A DNA stretch of 64,000 bases from Gammaproteobacteria bacterium. Lineage in GTDB: Bacteria; Pseudomonadota; Gammaproteobacteria; Chromatiales; Chromatiaceae. The position numbers and the translations under genes are program-made. How positions within the stretch are numbered: position 1 is the stretch's first letter; each line of letters opens with the position of its first letter. The notes under the pieces were generated by a model that worked only from the letters and a program-made list of their open reading frames with translations, was not told the DNA's origin and searched no databases. The DNA lies in the NCBI GenBank assembly GCA_009929855.1, contig RZZN01000001.1, positions 1 through 64,000 of the forward strand. The letters are read 5' to 3'. This document shows, piece by piece, positions 7,717 through 18,065 of this stretch.

Positions 7717-9681
7717 CTATTCGCCCAGACCCATCTTGATGTAGCCGGTCGGGCAGACATCCGCGCAGATATGGCAACCGATACACTTGGCATAGTCGGT
7801 ATCGACATAGCGTCCAGTGGTGCGGCTGTTCTTGTCGACTCGGAAGACGGCATCCTGCGGACAGAAGATGACGCAGTTGTCACATTCGAAACACAGCCCA
7901 CAGCTCATGCAGCGCTTGGCCTCGTCGATCGCCTCCACCTCGGTCAGACCGATGACCCGCTCCTTGAAATGGCCCAGCACATCCTCGGCGCTCGGCACCT
8001 CTTCCTTGCGCAGATTGCGCGCGTGATAGTTGAAGTGGCCCAGGAAGAGCTCCTCGTGCGGGATGACCTCGGCGCCGGAGCGGTCCTCGTAATTGTGGAT
8101 CGCGTAGTTGGCAGCGGAGGTGCCGCGCATGTCGCCGCGCTCATCGGCCACGAAGCTCTCGGGCGCCAGATTGGCCTCGTTGAGCTTGCTGAGCAGATCG
8201 AAATGGTGCACGTCCACCTTCGGGCGCTTCTTCTGCTCGACTTGGCGCAGATAGGCATCGATGGAGTCGACCGCGATGGCGGCCTGACCGATCGCCGTGG
8301 TGAGCAGATGCGGACGGATGATGTCACCCGCGACGAAATGCCCCGGCTTGTTCGGCACCTGATAGAACTTGTCGGCATCCATCAGGCCGCGCCCATTGTC
8401 GAAATCCTCCAGACCGGTGAGATCACCGCCCTGACCGATCGCGGACACGATCAGATCGGCTGGAAGGACGCGCTCGGTGCCCTCGACCGGGGTCGGACGA
8501 CCGTCGGTCATGGTGCAGTCGGCCACCTTCAGGCCGGTCGCCCGACCATCGTCGCCCTTGATGACCTCCAAAGGCATGACCCCGTCGAGGATGGTCACAC
8601 CCTCATGGGTGGCATCGTGGACCTCGTGCTCGGAGGCTGTCATCTTGTCACGCGTGAAGAGCGAGGTCAGGGTCACATCGGCGCCCTGGGCCGCCGCGCT
8701 CGTCGCGGCATCGTGTGCCACGTAACCATCGCGGATCACGGTCTCGGGCAGGTCCTTGGTCCCGGAATCGGGCAGATGACCGAGACGCCGCGCGACCGAC
8801 ACGACGTCGATGGAGGTATCACCACCACCGACACACACGACCTTGTCGGCCGTGATCTTCATGCGGCCCTCGTTGAAGGCCTTGAGGAAGGCGACGCCCG
8901 AGACACAGTTGGGCGTGTTCTGCCAGCCGGGGACGGGCAGACCGCGTCCGGTCTGGCAGCCGATGGCCCAGAGGATCGCGTCATAGTCCTGCTCGAGCTG
9001 AGCGACCGTGATGTCGCTGCCGATGCGGGTGTTGAGCCGTACCTCGATCTGCCCCATGTCGAGGATGCGCTGGATCTCGGCATTGAGCTTGTCGCGCGGC
9101 ACACGGTAACCCGGAATGCCATAGAAGAACATGCCACCGAGCTCGCCATTGGCCTCGAAGATGGTCGCGGCGTGACCCTTGCGACGCAGCTGATAGGCCG
9201 CGGCAAGTCCAGCCGGACCGCCACCGACGATGGCGACGCGCTTACCGGTATCGGTGGCCGCCGCGGTGAAGCCGTAACCATTGGCGATGGCCGTGTCGCC
9301 GATGAATTGCTCGACCGAGTTGATGCCGACGAAGTCTTCGAGGGCGTTGCGGTTGCAACCGTCCTGACAGGGTGCCGGGCACACCCGCCCCATCATGGAC
9401 GGGAATGGGTTGGCATCGGTCGAGCGGCGGAAGGCATATTCACGCCAGTCCACCCCGGCCGGCGGCTGCTCCATGCCACGCACGATCTGCAACCAGCCAC
9501 GAATGTCCTCACCGGACGGGCAGCTCCCCTGACAAGGCGGGGTTTTGTGGACATAGGTCGGGCATTTGTGCGAGGTATCCTGCACGAAGATCTTGTCCGT
9601 CAGATCCTCCCAAGTATGCTGCCCGTCCTCGAAACGGCGCCAGGAAAGCTTGGTCTTCATCTCGTCGGTTGATGTCGCCAT
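7717..9681 (-). CDS. dsrL: DsrL, NAD(P)H-linked iron-sulfur flavoprotein
   Basis: A 654-residue relative of glutamate synthase small subunit (GltD) with N-terminal iron-sulfur cysteines (CPTY, CQGSCPSG, CPAPCQDGCNR). Two dinucleotide-binding folds follow (VAIVGGGPAGLAAAYQLRR and VCVGGGDTSIDVV), and a C-terminal ferredoxin-like part carries CMSCGLCFECDNC and CIGCHICADVCP. In sulfur oxidisers DsrL couples DsrAB to NAD(P)H and is essential for oxidising stored sulfur. A ribosome site GGAGA precedes the ATG. It lies between dsrK and dsrJ. Confidence 0.96.
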   Translation of the reverse strand: MATSTDEMKTKLSWRRFEDGQHTWEDLTDKIFVQDTSHKCPTYVHKTPPCQGSCPSGEDIRGWLQIVRGMEQPPAGVDWREYAFRRSTDANPFPSMMGRVCPAPCQDGCNRNALEDFVGINSVEQFIGDTAIANGYGFTAAATDTGKRVAIVGGGPAGLAAAYQLRRKGHAATIFEANGELGGMFFYGIPGYRVPRDKLNAEIQRILDMGQIEVRLNTRIGSDITVAQLEQDYDAILWAIGCQTGRGLPVPGWQNTPNCVSGVAFLKAFNEGRMKITADKVVCVGGGDTSIDVVSVARRLGHLPDSGTKDLPETVIRDGYVAHDAATSAAAQGADVTLTSLFTRDKMTASEHEVHDATHEGVTILDGVMPLEVIKGDDGRATGLKVADCTMTDGRPTPVEGTERVLPADLIVSAIGQGGDLTGLEDFDNGRGLMDADKFYQVPNKPGHFVAGDIIRPHLLTTAIGQAAIAVDSIDAYLRQVEQKKRPKVDVHHFDLLSKLNEANLAPESFVADERGDMRGTSAANYAIHNYEDRSGAEVIPHEELFLGHFNYHARNLRKEEVPSAEDVLGHFKERVIGLTEVEAIDEAKRCMSCGLCFECDNCVIFCPQDAVFRVDKNSRTTGRYVDTDYAKCIGCHICADVCPTGYIKMGLGE

Positions 9682-9760
9682 ATCGATCGTTCTCCGTACC
9701 GGTTGAACCCTGACCCAACATCAGGGGGCTCGTAACAGCTCGCGTCGCATCTCGAATGGT

Positions 9761-9782
9761 CAGGCGCCACGGGTGGCGCCTG
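9761..9782. promoter_or_regulatory. Intercistronic hairpin between dsrK and dsrL
   Basis: CAGGCGCCAC and GTGGCGCCTG form a perfect 10-bp stem around two bases (effectively a tetraloop). It stands in the gap downstream of the dsrK stop and upstream of dsrL. No T-run follows on the transcribed strand, so it is more likely a processing, stability or attenuation element than a full terminator. This is inference. Confidence 0.55.
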
Positions 9783-9795
9783 CCGAAGCCCGCAC

Positions 9796-11352
<1,557 letters not shown>

Positions 11353-11391
11353 GGATCAACCTCAGAAACGGGCGCGGTTGGCGCTGTGACC

Positions 11392-12123
11392 TTATTCCTG
11401 CTCGAGCCGCTTCGCCCACGGGGCGATATGACGCTGCTCGCGTGGGTTGTCGACCTGATTGCGCGATGGGCTGAAAAAGAGTCCAGGTGCGTGCAACAGC
11501 TTGCTGTAGGGAAAGACGATCATCAGCAATGCCACAAGCAAGAGATGGATCAGCAGCAACGGGTCGGTCGGAAGCGGATAGGGATCGAAGCTGTAGAGTC
11601 CGATGAAGAATGATTTCACCGCCACGACGTCCGTGTGGGCAACGAATTTCATGAGTAGACCAGTGGACCCGATGAGGATCAACAGGGCGAGGATCAGATG
11701 GTCGGAGAGTGAGGAGATGTAGCGGACCCGGTCCACCAGAAAGCGCCGCGCCCAGAGTCCAGCAAGACCCACGACCATCGCCATGCCACCATAGACACCG
11801 AATGGCTGGATCAGCTCGATCGGCAGCCACACCGGCTCGATGAAATAGCGCAGATGGCGCAGCGTGACGAGGAACAGTCCAAAGTGGAAGATCCAGCCGA
11901 AGATCCAGGTCCACTTGTTGCCACGGAACAGACTCTCGAACAAGACGACCTCGCGCGTCATGCGAAAGACCACGCCAGTGCGGGTAGTGGGCGCGGGGGT
12001 CGTGGGAATCTTCAGAGGCGCCGGCGTGCGCGCGTACTCAACGATCTTGATGGTCAACCCAGCCAAGAGCACGAGGGCCGCGAAGTAGAATAAGTAGGCG
12101 TAGAACATCGTCAGGAACGACAT
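11392..12123 (-). CDS. dsrM: DsrM, NarI-like diheme cytochrome b subunit
   Basis: A 243-residue integral membrane protein with about five or six hydrophobic helices, related to the gamma subunit of nitrate reductase (NarI). It carries b hemes and exchanges electrons between the quinone pool and DsrK. Segments such as WIFGWIFHFGLFLVTLRHLRYF supply the expected histidines. A ribosome site GAGG precedes the ATG. It starts 88 bases after the dsrC stop, with a strong hairpin in that gap, so its expression may be set apart from the dsrEFHC part of the operon. Confidence 0.95.
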   Translation of the reverse strand: MSFLTMFYAYLFYFAALVLLAGLTIKIVEYARTPAPLKIPTTPAPTTRTGVVFRMTREVVLFESLFRGNKWTWIFGWIFHFGLFLVTLRHLRYFIEPVWLPIELIQPFGVYGGMAMVVGLAGLWARRFLVDRVRYISSLSDHLILALLILIGSTGLLMKFVAHTDVVAVKSFFIGLYSFDPYPLPTDPLLLIHLLLVALLMIVFPYSKLLHAPGLFFSPSRNQVDNPREQRHIAPWAKRLEQE

Positions 12124-12154
12124 ATGCCTGGTACCTCAGTGGTTGGGTGGGTCG

Positions 12155-12194
12155 CCGGGGCCGATCACGGTGCCGGAACCGAGATCGGCCCCGG
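12155..12194. terminator. Strong hairpin downstream of dsrC
   Basis: CCGGGGCCGATC (12155-12166) and GATCGGCCCCGG (12183-12194) form a perfect 12-bp stem with a 16-base loop, directly after the dsrC stop at 12212. In A. vinosum dsrC is known to be expressed more highly than the rest of the operon. A hairpin here could protect the dsrC 3' end or partly terminate transcription. The absence of a T-run argues against full termination. Confidence 0.6.
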
Positions 12195-12211
12195 TCGGGG
12201 CCGTGTTCGGA

Positions 12212-12550
12212 TCAGACGCAGCCGGTCGGCTTGGGCAGGCCAGCGAAACGGCACGCCTGCTTGGCGGGACCATAGGGGAACAAGCTGTAGAGATACTTGC
12301 TGTTGCCCTTCTCCTTGCCCAGCTTCTTGCCCACCGCCTTCGTCAGCACGCGCACGGCCGGGGCGATCTGATACTCCTCGTAGTATTCACGCAGGAAGTT
12401 GATGATGTCCCAGTGCTCGTCGGTCAGCTCCAGATTGTCCTGGGCGGCCATCACGTTGGCGACGCCCGGAACCCAGTCGTTGAGGTTGGAGAGATAGCCC
12501 TCTTCATCCACGGCGAGTTGCTTGCCATCGACATCGATGGTATCGGACAT
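12212..12550 (-). CDS. dsrC: DsrC, sulfur-carrier protein with two redox cysteines
   Basis: A 112-residue protein of the DsrC/TusE family. The C-terminal arm reads KQACRFAGLPKPTGCV: the penultimate Cys and a second Cys ten residues before it are the two conserved redox residues that carry sulfur as a persulfide or trisulfide between DsrEFH, DsrAB and DsrK. GGAGTAAC precedes the ATG. The length matches true DsrC. It is the counterpart of the Cys-less paralogue at 19207-19545. Confidence 0.97.
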   Translation of the reverse strand: MSDTIDVDGKQLAVDEEGYLSNLNDWVPGVANVMAAQDNLELTDEHWDIINFLREYYEEYQIAPAVRVLTKAVGKKLGKEKGNSKYLYSLFPYGPAKQACRFAGLPKPTGCV

Positions 12551-12580
12551 AGTGTTACTCCTATTCAGGTTTCCAGAAAA

Positions 12581-12889
12581 CTACAACCAGGCCTGGACTT
12601 TGTCGTGTTCCGCGGCAAGATCCACGAACCCATTATAGTCCACGACACTGATCCCCTCGATGACCCGTTCGGCTGAGAAGCCGCGAGCCTGCAGATCAGG
12701 CCCGAGCACATAGACCTTCAGTCTCGAGAGTGCATCGCTCACCCGTGGCGCCACGCTCGTCCCATCGAGGGCCGCGTAGACGCCATCCTCGAAGAGCAGC
12801 ACGCCGGCCCCATCGCTCGCGAGCCGCAGACAGGCGTCGAGTGCATTGCGCTCGAACGGTGATTTGTTGACGGTATGTAGGATACTCAT
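12581..12889 (-). CDS. dsrH: DsrH, subunit of the DsrEFH sulfurtransferase
   Basis: A 102-residue TusB-type protein, the smallest subunit of the cytoplasmic DsrE2F2H2 hexamer that transfers sulfur to DsrC. The N-terminus (MSILHTVNKSPFERNALDACLRLA) contains the Cys near residue 20 that is typical of DsrH. It follows dsrF after 8 bases and precedes dsrC by 30, as in other sulfur oxidisers. Confidence 0.95.
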   Translation of the reverse strand: MSILHTVNKSPFERNALDACLRLASDGAGVLLFEDGVYAALDGTSVAPRVSDALSRLKVYVLGPDLQARGFSAERVIEGISVVDYNGFVDLAAEHDKVQAWL

Positions 12890-12897
12890 GGCGTCAC

Positions 12898-13308
12898 CTA
12901 GAAGCTGAAGATCACGTCGGACTCATCCATCAACGCGCTCACGCGCGCCGAGTCGATCACCTCGACGATGTTCTCGATCTCTTCCTCGGTCTCGAAATCC
13001 TCCCATGCGACCTCGACGAGATCGTCCTGGGTCAAACCACGGGCCTCGAGTGACGCCTGATCCACATAGATCTTCTTCACCTCGTAGTCGCCCAGGGTGC
13101 GATAGGTCGGCGAGAAGTTCTTCATGCCGATGCCCTTGGTATCCTGGCCCTTGGTGAGCTGATAGACCCCGTCGTCGATGAACATGACGCTCACGTCCTG
13201 ATCGAAGGCCGCCCCGATCAGCACGACCTCGAGCGCCTCCCAGGCGTAGATGGTCCCGTAAGGCGCCTTGCGGTTGAGGTACAGGAATTTTTTCACGACT
13301 TCCGACAT
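12898..13308 (-). CDS. dsrF: DsrF, subunit of the DsrEFH sulfurtransferase
   Basis: A 136-residue TusC-type protein (MSEVVKKFLYLNRKAPYGT start, VSVMFIDDGVYQLTKGQDT core). It forms the middle subunit of DsrEFH and has no cysteine, as expected because only DsrE and DsrH carry redox-active cysteines. It lies between dsrE (12 bases) and dsrH (8 bases). Cytoplasmic. Confidence 0.95.
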   Translation of the reverse strand: MSEVVKKFLYLNRKAPYGTIYAWEALEVVLIGAAFDQDVSVMFIDDGVYQLTKGQDTKGIGMKNFSPTYRTLGDYEVKKIYVDQASLEARGLTQDDLVEVAWEDFETEEEIENIVEVIDSARVSALMDESDVIFSF

Positions 13309-13320
13309 CTCTGCTCTCCT

Positions 13321-13713
13321 CTAATCACCGAAGACGACAAGACGGTCGGCCTGGATGGCGGCCTCGACCAGCTGCCCGAGCCCGGAGATACGGAATTTGG
13401 GATGGATGTTGGTCGCATCCTTGCCATTGCGGCTGGCCTCGCCTTCGTCGACGATGCCGCGACGCTGCGCCGCGGCGACGCAGACGACCAGATCGAGATC
13501 GTGCTGCTCGGCCAATTCGGCCCAGCGATTGACGATGTGACGATCATCCTGGGGCGGCGTCGTCAGGCGCGTCGAGTTGTTGACGCCATCATGATAGAAA
13601 AAGACGCGAAAGATCTCGTGTCCCTTCTCCAGTGCCGCCTTGGCAAAGAGGTATGCCGAGTCGGACGACTGGTGCTGATAGGGTCCCTCGTTGATCTGAA
13701 GCGCAAACTTCAT
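13321..13713 (-). CDS. dsrE: DsrE, active-site subunit of the DsrEFH sulfurtransferase
   Basis: A 130-residue TusD-type protein. The conserved Cys in LVVCVAAAQRRG (about residue 78) is the residue that holds the persulfide passed to DsrC. AGAGG precedes the ATG. It begins 220 bases after dsrB; that gap contains a hairpin at 13892-13915 and no gene. Confidence 0.95.
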   Translation of the reverse strand: MKFALQINEGPYQHQSSDSAYLFAKAALEKGHEIFRVFFYHDGVNNSTRLTTPPQDDRHIVNRWAELAEQHDLDLVVCVAAAQRRGIVDEGEASRNGKDATNIHPKFRISGLGQLVEAAIQADRLVVFGD

Positions 13714-13891
13714 GTCGACCTCTTTTAATGTGCATCCTGGCGTGACGGACCATCGAGCCGAGCTTCGATCGCGAGCCCGCTCGATCCCGCGACGATGGCG
13801 CCGGGCGCAATCTCAGCTCAGTGTACTAGGGCCTCCGGAATCGAGGCGGTCCCAGCGCGGGGCGTGCATCGAGACGCCCGCGCCAGTCCCA

Positions 13892-13915
13892 GCGATCGCC
13901 TCAAGCGGCGATCGC
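13892..13915. promoter_or_regulatory. Intercistronic hairpin downstream of dsrB
   Basis: GCGATCGCC (13892-13900) and GGCGATCGC (13907-13915) form a perfect 9-bp stem with a six-base loop just after the dsrB stop at 13934. It may separate the dsrAB message from the dsrEFH part by processing or partial termination. This is inferred from structure only. Confidence 0.55.
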
Positions 13916-13933
13916 GCACGACCCATCCGGTGT

Positions 13934-15004
13934 TCAGAAGCGGATGTAGGATGAGCTGTTGAAGCTCGCCCGCGCGCCGCGCCAGGTATCGATGTGATAC
14001 TTGGTGAATGGCAGCTCGACCTCTTCGAAGAAACGCGGCCACCCGATGCGCTCGATCCACTCGTTCACCCGCTCCCAATCACGCGCGCCTTCTTTGTAGG
14101 CCTTGAGGATGCGCTTGACGATGGCGGTGGCCTCGGGCCAGCGTGGCGGATTGTTGGGGATACCGGCCGCGACCAGCTTCTGGAAGGTCGGCTTGCCGCG
14201 GGCGTTGGAGTGATTGCCACCGACCCAGATCGCCAGCTTGGTGTGCTCGGCGTCGTTGATCTGCATGGGCGGACAGGGCGGATAGCAGGCGCCGCAGCAG
14301 ATACACTTGCGCTCGTCGACCTCCAGCGAGGGCTTGCCATTGACCATGGCGGGACGGATCGCCGCGACCGGGCAGCGGGCTACGACCGAGGGACGCTCGC
14401 AGACATTGGCGACCAGATCATGATTGATCTTGGGCGGCTTGGTGTGCTGCACATTGATGGCGATGTCGCCCTGACCACCGCAGTTGATCTGACAGCAGGA
14501 GGTGGTGATGTGGACACGGTTGGGCATGGTGGCGTTGCGGAACTCGTCGATGAGTTCGTCCATCATCGCCTTGACCACGCCGGAGGCATCGGTGCCGGGG
14601 ATGTCGCAGTGCAGCCAGCCCTGGGTGTGCGAGATCATGGCCACCGTGTTCTGGGTGCCACCGACCACGAAGCCGGCGCCCTCGAGGGCATCGATCAGGG
14701 GTTGAACCTTGGACTCCTCCGACACCATGTATTCGATGTTGGAGCGCAGGGTGAAATGGACATAGCCATCGGCGAATTGATCACCGATGTCGCAGAGCTT
14801 GCGCAGGGTGAAGACATCGAGGATACGCTGGGTTCCGGCCTTGACGGTCCAGATCTTGTCGCCGCTGTAGGCGACATGCAGGAGAACGCCCGGGCGCGGG
14901 TGCTCGTGATATTTCCACTGCCCAAAGTTCTTGCGCATCAGTGGGTGCATGTACTGCCACGGATCGGGGCATCCAGACTCGATCGGCTCGCGCATGTCCG
15001 CCAT
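13934..15004 (-). CDS. dsrB: DsrB, beta subunit of reverse-type dissimilatory sulfite reductase
   Basis: A 356-residue partner of DsrA in the alpha2beta2 siroamide enzyme that oxidises sulfur to sulfite. Siroheme and cluster cysteines are visible in TSCCQINCGGQGD, and a ferredoxin module in CICCGACYPPCPP. AGGAGG lies just upstream of the ATG. About 100 bases separate it from dsrA. The oxidative (reverse) type is inferred from the neighbouring dsrEFH and dsrL genes, which sulfate reducers of the classical type lack. Confidence 0.97.
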   Translation of the reverse strand: MADMREPIESGCPDPWQYMHPLMRKNFGQWKYHEHPRPGVLLHVAYSGDKIWTVKAGTQRILDVFTLRKLCDIGDQFADGYVHFTLRSNIEYMVSEESKVQPLIDALEGAGFVVGGTQNTVAMISHTQGWLHCDIPGTDASGVVKAMMDELIDEFRNATMPNRVHITTSCCQINCGGQGDIAINVQHTKPPKINHDLVANVCERPSVVARCPVAAIRPAMVNGKPSLEVDERKCICCGACYPPCPPMQINDAEHTKLAIWVGGNHSNARGKPTFQKLVAAGIPNNPPRWPEATAIVKRILKAYKEGARDWERVNEWIERIGWPRFFEEVELPFTKYHIDTWRGARASFNSSSYIRF

Positions 15005-15043
15005 GGTCTACCTCCTAGAGATTTATCGATGATGAAGTTGAGT

Positions 15044-15085
15044 CGCCGCGGAGCGGCGGGGACATACCCCGGATCGAATCCGGGG
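15044..15085. promoter_or_regulatory. Two hairpins between dsrA and dsrB
   Basis: CGCCGC/GCGGCG (15044-15058, three-base loop) and CCCCGGAT/ATCCGGGG (15067-15085, three-base loop) are two short perfect stems in the 101-base gap between dsrA and dsrB. They may protect the dsrA end or tune relative yield. No termination T-run is seen. Confidence 0.5.
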
Positions 15086-15105
15086 TCGCGTCACCCGCGC
15101 CGCGC

Positions 15106-16359
15106 TTATTTGCCGGCCTCGGCCTGCCGCTCGAACCAGGCCTCCGCGGCCTCGTCCCAGCCATCCATGCGGATGTAGGAACTCTGACGCGGGTGGCTCA
15201 ACATATTCGGGTCGGGCTCGATACCGATCCCATCGAGGAAGTTCGCCAAACCGATGCGCTCGATCATCTCGCCGCAGCGCTCGTGCTCCAGACCATTCTC
15301 GGCCCAGAAGTCGATGATGGTCTCGGCCATCTCGACCAGCGACTCGTAGTCTTCTTCGGTCTCGAGCTTCTTGAAGGGGACGACGACGGTGCCCATCAGG
15401 TCACCGATCTTGAGTGTGCGCTTCCCGCCGATCAGGATGGTGACGCCCTTGTCGTCACCCGGGTGCAGCGCCTTGGGCATGACGTTCAGACAGTGCATGC
15501 AGCGCACGCAGTCGCGATTGTTCACGACCAGCGTATTGTCGTCGGTCAGGCTCAACGCCTGGGTCGGACAGCGCGTGATGACATTGTCGATGTAATACTG
15601 GCGACCTTTCTCGGCGATATAGTTCTTGACCTCGGCCTGGTCGACCTTCATGTCGTCGCGCCAGGTGCCGAGGACAGCGAAGTCGGCACGCTCGATGGCA
15701 TTCTGACAGTCGTTCGGGCAGCCCGAGATCTTGAACTTGAACTTGTAGGGCAGCGCCGGACGGTGAACGTCGTCGACGAAGTTGTTCACCAGGGCGCGGT
15801 GGGCCTTGAGCTCGTTGGTGCAGGACATCTCGCAGCGCGCGGCGCCCACGCAGGACATGGCGGTGCGCACGCAGGGACCGGCGCCACCGAGATCCCAGCC
15901 ATATTCGTTGATCTCATCGAAGAAGTGCTGGGTATTCTTGGTATCGGTACCGATGAACATGATGTTGCCGGTCTGACCGTGGAAGGTGACCAGGCCCGAG
16001 CCATATTTCTCCCAGCTATCGGCGAGCTGGCGGAGCATGCCGGTGCTGTAATGGTTACCGGCCGGAGGCTGTACGCGCAGGGTGTGGAATTCTTTGGACT
16101 TGGGGAAGGCGCTACCGACCTCGGAGAAACGCGGGATGATGCCGCCGCCATAGCCGAACACCGAAACGGTTCCGCCCTTCCAGTACCCCTTGCGGGTCTC
16201 GTAGGAGTGCTCGAGTTGACCAAGCAGATCGTTGGTCATCGCGTTGATGCGCGCGTCGGGGTGCTCGTCGCGGAGACGCTTGATGCCCGAGATGAAGCTC
16301 GGCCAGGGTCCGGTTTCGAGCTGGTCGAGCATCGGGGTACTGTGCTTCTCGATCGCCAT
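15106..16359 (-). CDS. dsrA: DsrA, alpha subunit of reverse-type dissimilatory sulfite reductase
   Basis: The catalytic alpha subunit of DsrAB, 417 residues. The cluster and siroheme ligands lie in the MSCVGAARCEMSC region and later cysteines (SGCPNDC), and a ferredoxin-type module appears in CVRCMHCLNVMP. I set the start at the ATG at 16359 because AGGAGAG stands upstream and the sequence from MAIEKHSTPML on looks like DsrA; the open frame reaches 16509 but the extra 50 codons do not. It is the first gene of the operon. Confidence 0.97.
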   Translation of the reverse strand: MAIEKHSTPMLDQLETGPWPSFISGIKRLRDEHPDARINAMTNDLLGQLEHSYETRKGYWKGGTVSVFGYGGGIIPRFSEVGSAFPKSKEFHTLRVQPPAGNHYSTGMLRQLADSWEKYGSGLVTFHGQTGNIMFIGTDTKNTQHFFDEINEYGWDLGGAGPCVRTAMSCVGAARCEMSCTNELKAHRALVNNFVDDVHRPALPYKFKFKISGCPNDCQNAIERADFAVLGTWRDDMKVDQAEVKNYIAEKGRQYYIDNVITRCPTQALSLTDDNTLVVNNRDCVRCMHCLNVMPKALHPGDDKGVTILIGGKRTLKIGDLMGTVVVPFKKLETEEDYESLVEMAETIIDFWAENGLEHERCGEMIERIGLANFLDGIGIEPDPNMLSHPRQSSYIRMDGWDEAAEAWFERQAEAGK

Positions 16360-16589
16360 TGCGCTTTCTCTCCTAAACCAATTGTAGTCGGAAGGGGTCA
16401 GGGGCTCGGGTCGGGCATCAGTCCGGATCACCCCGAATACAGCGTCACCCGACGAACACCTCGCGAGCAGCGACTCGACCGCGGGATGACGACCGTACCT
16501 CAGATCCAAGCCCGGTCGACCGAGTCACTCTAACGAATTCGGCGGTCTGGCGCCTATTCCACGCTTGGGGGGGCTACCCCCTGCTCATC

Positions 16590-16605
16590 TATCCCATTCG
16601 GGATA
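16590..16605. promoter_or_regulatory. Perfect palindrome in the dsrA leader
   Basis: TATCCC-ATTC-GGGATA is a perfect inverted repeat with six-base arms, lying between the proposed dsr promoter and dsrA. It could be an operator or an RNA hairpin in the long leader. No regulator gene is seen nearby to pair with it. Confidence 0.4.
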
Positions 16606-16679
16606 GTTCCCGACGCTGGCCGCCGAGGTTGTCCTCCTCGATTGGCGCGGCTCGTCACGCGGGAGCAAATTAGCCCATG

Positions 16680-16708
16680 ACTGTACCCGGCGATGTCGGC
16701 TAAGTCAA
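16680..16708 (-). promoter_or_regulatory. Sigma70-like promoter of the dsr operon
   Basis: On the minus strand TTGACT (16708-16703) is followed after exactly 17 bases by TACAGT (16685-16680), a good -35/-10 pair pointing at dsrA. Transcription would start near 16673 and give a leader of roughly 310 bases. The rest of the gap 16360-17004 shows no gene. Confidence 0.55.
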
Positions 16709-17004
16709 CGTTTTCTAATATTCAGGTTTGCTCATTCACGCCCCTTGGCCAGCCGTGCAGACCCCATCGATCCGAGGACCTGTGGTTCGGTTTTCGTGCG
16801 GAGGGCACGGGGTCGTGGCGCGACGGGCACGCCACCCTTGCAAGGGATCGCCCCCTGCCCGTTGTTTTCCAGTAGAGCTGTCGTTACCTAATCGCGACAT
16901 GGCCGTCAATACCGAACCGACATCAGTGCGGGCATCGACGACCCACGCGACGACCACGCCAGCATCCATACCACTCGACGATCAGGGGGAAATGACCGCG
17001 ACCT

Positions 17005-17196
17005 ATGCTCAAGCTAAGCGACATTCTGGTTTCCAACCAAGAGCTCGAATCATTCGAGGAGCTTCTCCCGGTGATTCAAGAGATCGCCCGATCCGGCGAG
17101 CGTTTCTTTCGTATGGACGTCAAGCCCCCGTACCCCGATACCCCAGAGAACTGGGAGGATCGTCTCGAGGCGGCCTTCAGCGGCTTGATTCGTTAA
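17005..17196 (+). CDS. Small acidic protein of unknown function
   Basis: A 63-residue acidic protein (MLKLSDILVSNQELESFEELL start) divergent from dsrA. I do not recognise a family. It has no signal, membrane segment or cysteine. The next gene starts 22 bases later, so the two are likely co-transcribed, and a Cas6-family gene follows. Reality is supported by sensible composition and spacing; the ribosome site (GGGGGA) is weak and distant. Confidence 0.55.
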   Translation: MLKLSDILVSNQELESFEELLPVIQEIARSGERFFRMDVKPPYPDTPENWEDRLEAAFSGLIR

Positions 17197-17218
17197 ATCA
17201 CCGGCGCGAGATGCCGTC

Positions 17219-17938
17219 ATGACAGCTTTCAGTCTCCTCACCACCCAGATCGCCGACATTGCCGCGGACTCCATCATCAACCGCAGTGCCGAGCAAGCGG
17301 CGCTGGAGTCGCATCTAGTGACGCTTCAGGAGCGTCTACGTCAACTCATCGAAGTCCAGGCGCCCCCACATGCACTCGCCGACGCGCGTTTGCAGGTGGC
17401 ACGCGCACTCGTTGGACTGGAGCGAGGCGAAGAGGCCTGGCCGATCGGCCGCGCGGCCTTCGATCAGTTCATCGTCAACGACCAGTTCGAGCTGGCTGCC
17501 GACGTCTGCGACGTGCTGTCGCAATCCAATCAGCCCGGCGCGATCAGTGCCCTGGGGCAGGGCATCTGGCTGGCGGTCACCTGTCCGATCGATCCCGAGC
17601 TCACGGTCGAGCTGCTCAATCACGTGATCGATGAGACCCCGAATCACTCCGACGGTGCCGCCGTGGCCGCCACCACCGCCCTATTCATCGCGGACGTGCG
17701 TGCCCGCGACCGCCAGCGCGAGGACCTGATGTTTCTCGCCACCCAGATGCTCGGCACGGTCGCGCGCCGCCACAGCGGGGTGGATTCACCCGAACAACTC
17801 GATCAATGGATGGACCGACTGGAGCTGAAGGAGCCGGAGAAATTCCTGGTGCGCCTGCGCAACGTGGTCGACGTCCTCGTCCAAGACGACTGGTGGTTCG
17901 ACCGCGAGGCACTCCAGAAGCGTCTACCCTTCGGCTGA
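17219..17938 (+). CDS. Helical protein of unknown function beside a Cas6-family gene
   Basis: A 239-residue, mostly helical cytoplasmic protein with acidic patches (for example EQAALESHLVTLQERLRQL and DPELTVELLNHVIDETPN). No motif or family was recognised; a repeat-like helical fold is possible. It sits between the 63-residue protein and the Cas6-family gene on the same strand, 127 bases upstream of the latter. The trio may form one operon. Confidence 0.75.
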   Translation: MTAFSLLTTQIADIAADSIINRSAEQAALESHLVTLQERLRQLIEVQAPPHALADARLQVARALVGLERGEEAWPIGRAAFDQFIVNDQFELAADVCDVLSQSNQPGAISALGQGIWLAVTCPIDPELTVELLNHVIDETPNHSDGAAVAATTALFIADVRARDRQREDLMFLATQMLGTVARRHSGVDSPEQLDQWMDRLELKEPEKFLVRLRNVVDVLVQDDWWFDREALQKRLPFG

Positions 17939-18065
17939 TGATCCAGGCACGGGTGGGCATCCACCGCAGTCGGGGGGCACCGCATGACCGGGCGCGCGTC
18001 GATGGATCGGCGCACGCCGCGCCACCGACCTGACCATCCTTCATCGAACCCAGAGCCAAGCGACC

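Noticed and set aside
7711-9672. 653-codon plus-strand open frame opposite dsrL
   Set aside because: Exactly opposite DsrL, with composition typical of an antisense shadow.
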